Assembly (NCBI GenBank): GCA_039583875.1
Contig: CM077158.1
Span: forward strand, 240,793,447 to 240,857,446
DNA: 64,000 bases
Source of the DNA: Platanthera guangdongensis
Taxonomy: Eukaryota; Streptophyta; Magnoliopsida; Asparagales; Orchidaceae
Direction of reading: 5' to 3'
Under the pieces are notes generated by a model that did not search any database, was not told where the DNA came from, and worked only from the letters and a program-made list of their open reading frames with translations. Of the stretch, positions 23,301 through 35,300 are shown piece by piece; the first letter of the stretch is position 1; the number at the start of each line of letters is the position of its first letter. The position numbers were made by a program, and so were the translations under genes.

Positions 23301-26300
23301 ACCGACGAAGTAGTGGTCGGAAAATCTCGTTCATGACGGCTTGGAAGGTAGATGGGGCGTTGGCCAGACCGAACGACATCACCAGAAACTCATAATGACC
23401 GTCGTGAGTACGAAACGCCGTCTTGTGGATGTCTTCGTCCCGCATGCGTATCTGATGGTAGCCGGATCGGAGATCCAGCTTGGTGAAGAGGCTTGCCCCA
23501 TGCAGTTCGTCCAGCAGCTCCTCGATCATCGGAATGGGAAACTTGTCTTTAATGGTCGAGTGATTCGGTCCCCTGTAGTCGACACAAAACCTCCAGGAGC
23601 CATCCTTCTTCTTGACCAAGATGATCGGAGAAGAGAATGCGCTGGTGCTGGGTCGGATGATGCCGGAGGCCATCATCTCACGTACGCTGCGTTCTATCTC
23701 CGTCTTCTGAATGTGGGGGTACCGGTATGGACGAATATTCGTCGGGTCTGCTCCGGCCTTCAGCTGAATTTGATGATCTCTGAACCGTGCGAGCGGTAAA
23801 GAATGCGGTGCCTGAAAGATGTCGTCAAACAGAACCAATAGATCCTGTCGTCAAACTGAACCAATAGATCCTGCAGTTGCGCTGGTTCCGTTGTTGGCCC
23901 AAGAGCCTCGATTCCCCACAACAGGGCCATCATACTACCCTCTTCCTCCATCCTTTGCAGGCTCGTGAGTGATATCTCCTTGAGCGGAGACGTCTGTATC
24001 CCCTGTAGGCAATGCTCTGTCCCCAGGTGCGAGAACTCCAACGTCATCTTCTCCCAATCCGTGGTGACCCGCTTGAGCTGGCGGAGCCACTGCACGCCCA
24101 ACACCATGTCCGACCCCCGAATCGGGAGCAGGTAGACATCCGTCCGGCACACATAGCCCTGTAGTCGTAGCTCCACCCCCTTCAGGACCCCTTCACACCT
24201 CAACTTGCTGCCATCGGCCACCATAACCTGGAAGGAAGCCCCCTTGTCGACTGCATGTCCCGCCTTCTGTGCCGCTGCGGTGGTGATAAAATTATGTGTA
24301 CTCTCGCTGTCTATCAAAATAGTCACCCGCTCGTGCCCCAACTTCCCAGCAATCCGTAACGTAAGTGGGGCTGAACATCCTTCCATTGCCTGGATGGACA
24401 CCCCAAACTCCGCCAGGTCCAAACCATCCACCTCATCACAGGTAGGGAGCTCTTCCTCGTCATCCTCCTCCCTCAGCATGAATACTTACACCTTTTGGCA
24501 CCGGTGTCCTGCTGTGTACTTTTCGTCGCAATTGAAACATAGCCCCTTGTCCTTCCTGGCCTGCAGCTCAGGCCACGTCAGGCATGTCACTGTCGGCCGT
24601 CCGGCCTGCGGTTGCTCACGCCGCCCCGCTAACGGTGCTGCTGGTGCTGCGGGAGTGCGTGCTCCCCCTCGGTTTCGCTGGCGGTTGCACCGCTCCTCCT
24701 GTATCATGGCTAGACTGATGGCGTGGCTCAGACTGTACGACATGTAGGCATGGACCTCATCTCGCAGGTGGTCCTTCAGTCCCGAAATGAAACAACTGAG
24801 GAGGGTCTTTTCCCCCCAATTCACCCGATTTGCCAGCCGCTCGAACTCCGTGCGATATTCCGTCACGGTCCCCTTCTGTCGGAGTTTCTGCAAGGTGGCC
24901 TCCACGTCCTCGTATTCCAAGGGGCCGAAACGGGCTGTGAATCCCTCTATGAAGTGCGACCACGACGCGTACCCATAGCTTCGCACGAACCATTGTGCCC
25001 ACTGGTATGCGTCGCCCTCCAAGTGAAACGACGCCAACTGCACCCATTGCTCATTGGGGATCTCTTGGTATGTGAAGAACAACTCGGCCTTTTGTACCCA
25101 TTCCAGCGCGTCACTACCTCGGAATGTCGGAAAGTTCATCCTCGTACGTTTTGGTTGCATAACAGCCCGCTGGTTCGCTCCTCCATTCCTGCCATATCCT
25201 GGCTCTAGCCCTGCTGGCCTGAGTTGTTCGGCCACTGGATTCGGCCTACCATAGTAGTCGTGATAATGTTCCCCTCCGTATCCCCCTCCCATAAGAGGGC
25301 CCTCCTCGTCGTCAAAAACGTGTCTGGGAGGATATCCCCGCCATTGTTCGCCTTGCCCCATCCTCGCTGGAGTCCCTAGTACCGGTGGTCTGGGGAGAAT
25401 CCCATTTCCCGCGCCATTCGGCCCTCCCATGTGCAGCGGCGGCCTCCAAATAGGCTCCTGAGGTCCAAAAGGGCGGCCGGCAGCCACTCCGGCGACTCCA
25501 CCGCCGGCGGCCACCCCTCCCGGGCCGATCCACCCCCCGGTGACCTGCTGGTGGAGGTTCGGTCCGGATCCGACCCAAGGTCTGGCGGCAGGAGCGCCCG
25601 CGCCTGGGCTGCACGGGATCGGCGTCGTCGGCCCCGTAGGGCTCGGGTGTGCCGACGGCCCTGCGTGGCCGGCAGTCCAGCCTGGTTCCGGGTTGGGGCC
25701 GTTGTAGGGCATCAGTCCCGGCCCTCCCGTGGTGCCTCCGGCGGAAGACGGTGCCGCGTGCGATGATTCTCCCGATTCCGCCATCTTCCCTCTTAGGGTT
25801 TGCGTTAACAGCGCCTTCAACTCATCCAAGCGTCCTTCCATACGTTCTTCTAGATTTTTCGTGGAGGTTTTAACTTGTTCTTTGATCCCGGCCACGGAAT
25901 CCGCCAAGGCGACGTAGTTCTCTTCGATGGTGGCTAAACGCGCCATCTCCGCCTCCGTACGTGTCACCATTGTCGCAGGAAAGATGCTCTGATACCAAAT
26001 GTTATGACCTAACTAGGGGAGAAAGAGGAAGTAGGAAGAAGACTAGAAGATTAGGGTTTAGGAGAGGAAGAAGAGAGAGGATACCTGGAAATATTCTTGC
26101 TTAACCACCAAGGAGGAGGGGTTGGGTATTTATGCTCCCACCCAACCCCTAGGGCCGGCCGGCCCCATTGGGGCTGAACCCAATGTGGTTCAGCCCCCCA
26201 TTCTGCTTTATTGTTGGGTTTGGGCTGAACCGGATGGTTCAGCCCGGCTTTCATTCCCGGTCTCCTTCGGTCTTCGCGCGTATTTGAATCCACGGAAACG

Positions 26301-29300
26301 TAGATCATCCGGGGGCATAACAACGTCTCACCAATTAAAATTGAGATATTCAAAAACATATACACCATGACATCTCACTTTGGATGTCTTTTGAAAGTAA
26401 AAAATGAGATGGATTCAATACTGGTCTTTGATGTAAACCTACTATGATGAACTTTGCTGCTTTAATTTTCTTCTTCTTTATAAGGAAATAAAAGTTTCTT
26501 AGCCTCACTTATCAATTTTATAGCATTATACAAGTATTCTGCATGTTATTTAGTTTTTGTTCGAGTGTTGGCTTAAAATGGCTACATAATTATCTTTCTT
26601 GCATGTAGGGTTTTCAGTATAAACTTGGTGACTTCCAAGTAAGAGTAGGAAAGTGCGTTCCTTCTACATCCGAGGCTTTAAGAGGAATCATGATGGAGGT
26701 TTGTTGTTTTGCACCTCTTTGGTACATTGACTTTTCATTTTTCTTTTAAGATATCAGCTTATTCCAGGATCGTTGTTTTGGGTAAGTATTAATGTGCACG
26801 CAATAGTCATATATTTTTATCTTACAATTTACTAAAGCTATTATACCTTGTATGTTATTTTGTCCTAGAGGAACCCTTTATTATTCTAAAGGCTATAACT
26901 ATACTGGTATATTTTTATGTTTGATCTGTTTATTCATTATTATAAACGAATTTGATATACTTTCTGCTTTAAACTTTCTGAACTCTAACCCAAATTGTAA
27001 CCATATATGAGATATAAGAAAGCGCGCACACACATCTTTCTTCATCTAAGGATGTGTTATGATGCCTTTTTTTAATCATGTTTATGTTTAGTTAATTATA
27101 ACTTGTTTTTAGGTGTCCTTAAGCAGGGGAGTAATGAAGATTGTTCGCTTCACATTTGAGATACTTACGACATCGACATTTTCGGATCGTCATATGGACT
27201 ATCAGAGTTCTTGATCGCATCAGGCTCATTTTTATGCATTTTTCATGTATTTGTTTTTATTTTTCACATGTATAAGGAATTAGGACAAGTAATCAGATCG
27301 TTCGATTTGAGCCATCAGATCACTTAACCAAATTCCCTCCACCCTATATTATGCTAGCAACCAGTTTTCCTAGGGGATCAAGAGTTACGTTTTTCTAAGA
27401 GGAACCGCTCGGTCTTAGGGCCCTGAAGCCCTGTCCCTGCTGGTGCCGACTCCGGGAGGGCCGCACGCTTGCGCCACCGCCAGTCACGACGCCTGCAACT
27501 TCCGATGACCCCGCCGGTATCCCGTCTAGTTATCGACGCCCCTTTTGAAGCCCATTGTCACTGTTCCCATCCTCCCCGGCCTCTCCAGCCGCTGAATCCC
27601 GCCCTGTTTCAATCTATTGGGCCCATTTAGGATTCTAGTTTAGTCCCACATCTTTTGTATAGTTGTCTTTCTCCCTCTTCTCTCCTATATATTTGTACTC
27701 ATACTTGTATTTTACAATTTAACAAGGATAGACAAGGTTTGAACCATTCTTCTACATGGTATCCAAGCGATCGATCTTCCTCTGAGCGGATACCTCTTTT
27801 GTGACTGCTGCTATCCACTCTCCTCTGAGTGGGTACGTTTTGTGTGACCGCTGCTATCCGCTCGGCCTCTTTTATCCGCTACTCACGGTTTCTCTTCTCC
27901 TACCCGCTTCTCGTCTTCCGTGGCTCCACATCACTTCTTCTCTTCCTTCCCGTTGGATTTTATAACTTCTCCTCCCTGCCTAGTGGGATCCCCCATCCCT
28001 CTTTCTCACTGGTCACTGCCTCTAGCCGCTGCAGATTCATCTAGCCGCTATGGCCTTTTCTCCTCAAATCGCGGATTGCTCTCCCGCGGAATCTTCTTGT
28101 CACACAGTCTTCTAACCGCAACCCTCTCTACTCGCAACTGCCTTGTCGGCTAGTCGCTTGTGTTGTGCGCTAGCTGCTTGTGTTGTCCGCTAGGCGCTCT
28201 ATGCCTTTTAACCACCACGGGTTCTCCTTTCTAACCGCTTGTGTTTTCCTTTCTAACCGCTTGTGTTCTCCTTTCTAACCGCTTGTGTTCTCCTTTCTAA
28301 CCGCGCGACTAATCAGTTAAAACCGCTGCGGCCTTCCTTAGCCTCTTTTCTGCTATCCGCGGTTAAGCTCCTTCTAACCGCTGGTCCCCTCGTGTTAGTC
28401 GTTGCGCTCTTGCGGTGTCTCTTCTCGCGGATTGCGGTGTCTCTTCTCGCGGATTGCGGTGTCTAGTTGTCCGCCTAGCCGCTGTGCTTCTGTTCGCCTT
28501 GCCGCTGGTTCTTCTAATCGCTGCAGGCGCTGCTAGCCGTTCCTCGATCTTGCTTGCCGCTGCTTCTGTCTGCTCGGCTTCTCGCGTATTATCGACATCT
28601 TCTCGCGGCTTGCGGTCTCTCTGCCTCGCCGCTGAGTCTTGGCCTGTTGTGCTTCTAACCGCAGCTCTGCTAAGTCGCTGGTGTGCTCTCATCTTGCCGC
28701 TGCGGGCTGCCTTCTTAACCGTTGCGGGTCTCCCTACTATTTTATACCTGTTGTTTCTATCCACTGCGGGCCCTCCTTCCTACCGCTGGTGTGATCTTGT
28801 CTTGCCGATGCGGTCTCTTTTCTAGCCGCTGAGATCTCTTTTCTAGCCGCTGGTGTGGTCTCGCCTTGCCGTTGCCTTCGTAATCGCTGCAGTCTCTTTT
28901 CTATCCGCCTCTCCTCTATCCGGAGCACCTCTTTCCAGTATCCTTCCTACCCGCTCTAGCCACACCAATCCTTGCCATCCGTTTATGGGTTTCGAGGATT
29001 CCAATGCTTCTGCTCTTCCTGCTCGTGTTGCGGCTCCGGTTCCCGGGCTTCGTGATGAACTCTGAATTACCACTATCTCCCTCTGCGGGAAGCGAAATTT
29101 CGTGGAGTGGATGCACTCTGTTCGTTGAGTATTGCAAACAAAAGGCCTTCTTTATCACTTGACCCGTGTTACTCCTACTGCCCCCACCGATGAGTGACTT
29201 CGTGATGATGGTCGGGTGCAGTCTTGGCTACTCAACTCCATGGAGACCGAGCCCTACAGGATGACTATGTATCATGAAACGACAAAGGCAATATGGAAGA

Positions 29301-32300
29301 AGCTCCACTCCTACTCTAGGCAGAATAGTCTTCAACACTTGTTTGACATCATCTCGGATCTTCAAAACCTTGATCCCGGGGCTCCCGACGATATGATCTC
29401 CTTTGTTGCTAAAGCCAAGACCCTGGTTGAGGCCTGGATCCAGCATCAGCCTCCTCCTACAGATCTTACTACTCATCGGGGCCAGAAATAAGCGGTCGAG
29501 ATTGCGACGGTGATGTCCCGAGTTCCTTCTCACATGCACAGTGTTCGGGCCCAGATTCTCTCTTCTATTACCACTCCTCTGTCAGATGTGTGCACTATGC
29601 TTCTGAAGGTTACACCGCCACAGGATGCTCTTGTGAATCTCTCTCCAGCTCTTCTATAACAACCTACACCTGCTCCGCCAGCTCGAGGTTCCTCGCCCCG
29701 TGGGGGATGCAACACGTCTAGGGGATGTGGCCGGTTTGGCAGATCTACTTTTAAGTGGACATATTGCGGTCAGGATGGTCATCTTGAGGCCACCTGCTAT
29801 CACAAACATGGCCTGCTTCCACATCTTGCTGCTCCTGTTATTGTTGACCCTCCCACAGATTCTGCAGCCTCTGCTCGAGAAGACATTAATGCTTTATGCA
29901 CTCAGTTCCAACAACTACAGAGGGGGGGGGGGGGGGGTCTCTCGCTCCTCTGGATCCGTTGCGTCTATTTCCAATGAAGGTATATCTTGTCTTTCACAAG
30001 GCTCCCACTGGATTGTGGATTCGGGAGCCACCTACCATATTACTTCGTAGCGCCCTCCGCAATTTTCGATGGCTGCCCACCCCAAGTTCATTATTGTGAC
30101 TACTGGTGATACCACCCCCGTATCCGGCACTGCTGATATACCTCTCACACCCACTCTCTCTCTTTGTCTTCTGCTCTGCATGTTCCAGGCTCATCATTTA
30201 ACTTGCTTTTTGTTAGCCGCCTTACTCAAGATTTTAATTGTTGTGTTACCTTCTCACCCTCTACCTTTGCTGTGCAGGATCAGCAAACGCAAAATATCAT
30301 TGGTAAGGGTCGGTTGTCGAATGAGCTCTACGTTCTCGATGTTTCTCCTTCCGCTCTTTGTCATCTCCACTACTGATTGACATCGTCGTCTTGGGCATGT
30401 TCCCCTCCAGATTCTCAATAAAGCTCTTCCGGATGTCTCCCTGCATGAGTTTTCTTGTGAATCTTGTATCTTTGGCAAACAACATCGTATTTCCTTTCAT
30501 CCTACTCGTACTCGGAGTGATACTCCTCTATCATTAGTGCACTCTGATATTTGGGGACCTTATAAAACCCCTACCTTGTTTGACTATCATTATTTTGTCA
30601 CTTTTTTTAATGATTGCTCTTAACCTCGTTATACTTACTCCGAGATCGTGTTGAACTGACCTCTACATTTTGTGCATTTCTTATGGAAAATCGTACTCAG
30701 TTCAGCTCTCCTTTAAAAATCATTTGCACTGATAATTGATGGGGAACCATCAGATGCACCTGGAGGGGTTCGCCGCAAGGCGGGACCCACGTACATGTAT
30801 TCACATAGGAAGACTTGATCGGATCGCCGATCGGACTCCGCGGTTGCATCCGGGACGTCGCCGCGAGTCAAAAAACTATATTAGTTTATTTTTTTGAGTT
30901 TGTTTTGATGTATTTTAAGGGGCTAACCCACCAGCCAATCATAGCCGTTGATGGGGATGCCCTAGCTTGTCTTTTCTTATAAATAGGAGTGTTAGGGGCT
31001 GAATTGACTCATTGTTGGATTTGGAGAAGAAGCATTCCCGGATTCCTGCGATCCTTCCCCGGTGCCGACGCCGTGGAACGCTAGGTGATAACTCCTAGGC
31101 CGTCAAACTCCTCCCCAAGGTACACCCTACCCCCACCATCATTTTCCATCTCTCCTCCTCCAGTTTCAGCCACCGAACCCCCCCCCCCCCCCCCCCCCCC
31201 CCAAAGGCCAGTGTTTCCCTGCAGTTCCAGCAACCCGACATTTACAACAAAGTCACTGTTCAATTATGAAATTTACTGTTCATACAGTAAAGTTTAATCC
31301 CCCCTCCTAGTCCGCCGCCCTCCCCCTCTCTTCATGTACAAGCGCCGGCCTGCTGCCAGCCCTCCAGCCTCCTCACCACCCATCTCCTCCTCAAAACCGA
31401 CCCCCCTAAGGCCCGGCCTGCCCTAGCCGGCCATTCCTCCCCCTTTCCCTTCGTGGATCCTCTTCCCATCGCTCCGGAAACCCTAGATCTATTTTGATCT
31501 AGTGCTACGACCCTCCGATCCATCATTTTCATCCGTATTCCCCTTCTCGTAGCCCAGATCCGCCGTCAAAACACCGAATCTATCCACATACACCCAGATC
31601 TATTTCCTAGCAGCTAGATCTCTCTCTTTCCGGCCCGTCTCCCCTCTTTTCTACCGTGGGCAGCCACCTCGCCGTTACCGCGCCACCGTTCTCACCTCCG
31701 ATCGCCCGTCTTTACTTCCGGCCTTCAAATTCTCCAGTGCCTCGGTTCAGCCCTTTACGTTGTGAACATTTGTGGTATTGTATTCAGTGACTTGACAATT
31801 TTCATTTAGTATTTTATCATATTGTGCTGAGATTATTGTTGCGTAGAAATTGGTTCTCTTATACTAATAATTGCAGGAGGAATTATTCGCCGCACGCTTG
31901 CTTAGGCCCTCCTAGCGGAGTAAGCCGTTGCCTAATTGTTAAAAAATAATTATTTGTTTATTTATTTCAATTATTTGCGTGACGTTATTAATCTCATTGC
32001 TTATAATAATTGTCGTTGCCGACCGACGACCACCTTGCATGTAGCATCGCATTAGTGTGTCACCGCCAAGGTTATCAAGATCGAGATTCTAGGTGGGATC
32101 GTTTTGGTGTTGGATCGGATCGGATCGTAGGATCGAATCGAGGATCGTAAGATCTCACAACATTCATAAATTAAGACTAAAAAAATAAAATTGAATTTTG
32201 TATCATACTATCATTAAATTTCATGTTCAATTAACAAAAAAAATCAATAAATTGAGTAGTTTATAAATAATTATATTAATTTTTTTAATAATTAAATCAA

Positions 32301-35300
32301 AAAAATAATATTATATTAAGTTTAATTTCAGTTTCAGGTAAGACACTAAATGTTTACTAACAAAAAAAACAAATTTGGACTGGAAGTGATCAAAGAAGCC
32401 TCTCTTGGCCTCAGTTTGCAGTCAGCAATCGACACTCGGGATACGGTAAAGCAGCATGATATGATTTTGTGATGGAGCATGAGGCCGGATTGGGATAACG
32501 TTAAATAATGGATTATAGGTATTGGACCGGTTGAATAGGGTTGGAATATGGTTGGACATATTTATAGTTACCTTTGGCCATACCGGTAGAATCGTGTCAG
32601 GATCGCGATCCTAAAGATCCTAAGATTTGGATCGCGATCCCAGTCGTAGATGTGTCAATTTAGATCCTAGATAAGATCCAGATCGATTTACAAAATCTGG
32701 ATCGTAGGATCGTAAAATACTACGATCTGGATCGCGATCCTGATAACCATGGTCACCACTGCACCTGCACGTAGAGTTGTAGTTTCCGAGCACCACTATC
32801 CTACCCTACATCAATAATGCTCGGGAATACACTAGCCGGACATTCTCGAACCTATGCACAGAGTTCGACATTATACATCAAACCTCGTGTACATATACAC
32901 CTCAATAGAATGGTGTGATAGATCGAAAAAATCAACATCTTCTTGATGTTACTCATGATTCAAATGCAGGTTCCTACTCGATTTTGGAACTTTGTTATGT
33001 CCGCAGCATGTCACTTCATCAATCGCATGTCATCCTCTGTGCTTGACTTTGCCACTCTGTTTAGGCTCCTATTTCCGTCCCAATTCCCGTTTACTCTCAC
33101 GCCTCGTGTGTTTGAATGTACTTGTTATTTTCACAATCTTGGTCCGACCTCGGATAAGTTTGCCCCTCATGCCATCAAATGTATGTTTCTCGAGTACTCT
33201 CGGACTCAAAAAGGTTATATGTGTTATTCTCCAACTACTGACAACGTAATTATCTCTGTCGATGTCACCTTTCGTGAGGATCAACCATTCTATGACTCGT
33301 CGTCTGCCTTTGCTCCTCTCTCACCTTTCATACCTTGTCTAATCGTTCCAGTCACGTCTTCCCTACCACCTCTTCTTCCCACTCCACTCACGACACCTGT
33401 TCCACCTCAACCACTCAAACCACCTCTTTTTCGCGTATACACTCGTCGTACCTCGGCCTCTGGAGTTCTACAACATCCCCCCTCCACCGGTGCTATCCCG
33501 CGAACTGACGATCCATCATCAACATCTACCGCTCACCCCATCACAAATTATATATCTCTGCTTCGTCTGTCTCCACCTCTACACAAGTTTGCTCTCTCTC
33601 TCTCTCTCTCCTCCATCTCTATTCCTAACTCTGTGCAGGAGGCTCTTTTTCATCCAGGGTGGCGTGCGGCTATGAATGAGGAAATGACCGCTCTTTTGTC
33701 TAACCAGACTTGGGATCTAGTTCCTCTTCCTCCTAAGCAATCTTGTGTCAGTTGCAAGTGGGTCTTTGCCATCAAACATGCTCTAGATGGGACAGTTGAT
33801 TGGCTTAAAGCCTGGCTTGTGGCTCGGGGGTTCACTCAATAACAGAGACTTGATTATGATGAAAACTTCTCTCCGATTGCCAAGTTGAACTCTGTTCGGA
33901 TGCTGATCTCCTTTGTTGTTCATCGTCACTGACCTCTCCATCAGCTGGATGTCAAAAATGCCCGTTTAAATGACGATTTTCAAGAAACGGTCTACATGAG
34001 CCAACCTCGCGGGTTTGAGAGCACGGGAGAGTGTTGTGTATGTCATCTTCAGAAATTTATTTATGGCCTCAAACAATCTCGCAGAGCTTGGTTTGATAAA
34101 TTTGGTAAGGTTGTTCGCGAAGTTGGATTCAAGAGGAGCTCGACTGTCTTTTCTCTCTTCACTCGTCATCAATTAACTGAAACTATCATTCTCTTGGTTT
34201 ATGTAGATGATATTTTGATTACTGGTGATGACTCCACAAAAATACAAAAAATCAAGCAACACTTAAACTCCGTCTTCCAAACAAAAGATCTGGGGGCTCT
34301 CCGATACTTTCTTGGACTTAAGATTACAAGACGGTCTGATGGTCTTATCCTTTCACAACGAAAGTACTGCCTTGATCTCCTCCAAGATGCTGGCTATTTC
34401 GGGTGCAAACCCGTGGAAACCCCGATGGATGCCAATCACAAGTTATGTACACATGGGACTGACTCCGATTCTCTGGAGGAACACTCCTTGTGACACGGGC
34501 GTGTCGGAGGTTGACACGGGCGTGTCAAGAGTAACACGGGCATGTCTGAGCTCGTGTCCTGTTCTGTGTTCGATGATCGTTTTCAGATCGTGAGACACGG
34601 CCTGTGACATGAAAGTGGTTTTCAGTGCGATTCGTGGTCGTTCATTTCCTTCTAATAGGATCCAACGACTCAGAGATCTCCCTGCTGTTATATCTGACAG
34701 TTACAAGACCTGATATTTCTTTTGTTGTTGGAGTGGTCAGCCAACTTATGTATGCTCCTTGGATCTCTCATCTCCAGGCAGTAGAACGCATCCTCAGATA
34801 TTTGAAGTCAGCTTCTGGACAAGTATTGATATATAAGGCATCTTCCTATTTACCCTTATTGCATATTCAGATGCGGACTATGCAGGCTCCCTGGATGATC
34901 GACGTTCCACTGCAGGTTTCTGTGCCTACTTTGGAGGGAATTTTATCACTTGGCGTAGCAAGAAGCAGTCCATGGTTGTTCGCTCTTCTGCTGAAGCTGA
35001 GTATCGTGCAATGACAGCTGTTGTATTTGAACTAACCTAGCTTGAGGGTCTTCTTGGTGATTTCGGGGTCACTCTATCATCACCAACAACTTTATTTTGT
35101 GATAGTCAGGCTGCAATACATATTGAGAAGAATCCCATGTTTCATGAGTGGACCAAGCACATTGAAGTTGACTGTCACTTCGTCCGTGAAAATGTTCAAT
35201 TGAAGAAGTTAGAGCTGGAGCATGCTCCTGCATCTAAGCAAGTTGCCGACATTCTCACCAAGGCATTACCACGGCAAATGTACCATCAGTTCTTATCCAA

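Larger units (their letters stand above)
20694..26322 (-). mobile_element. Young Ty3/gypsy chromovirus (Reina-like)
   Basis: A 5,629-bp element on the minus strand with two 323-bp LTRs, an initiator-Met priming site, one gag-pol frame and a chromodomain at the integrase C-terminus. The small size and short LTRs fit the Reina lineage of chromoviruses (inference). The LTRs differ at two visible positions only. Flanks are ATGTC (20689-20693) and ACGTC (26323-26327), a 5-bp duplication with one C-to-T change at a CpG. It is disabled by one stop and one 26-bp duplication. Confidence 0.95.

Noticed and set aside
23341..23799. 152-codon plus-strand ORF opposite gypsy RT
   Set aside because: Shadow of the pol gene on the other strand; no independent features.
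24723..25208. 161-codon plus-strand ORF opposite gypsy gag
   Set aside because: Shadow of the gag frame; GC-rich antisense opens by chance.
28363..28825. Overlapping open frames on both strands, 130-136 codons
   Set aside because: They lie in the repetitive copia leader with GCCGCTG/ACCGC words, and neither resembles a protein family.
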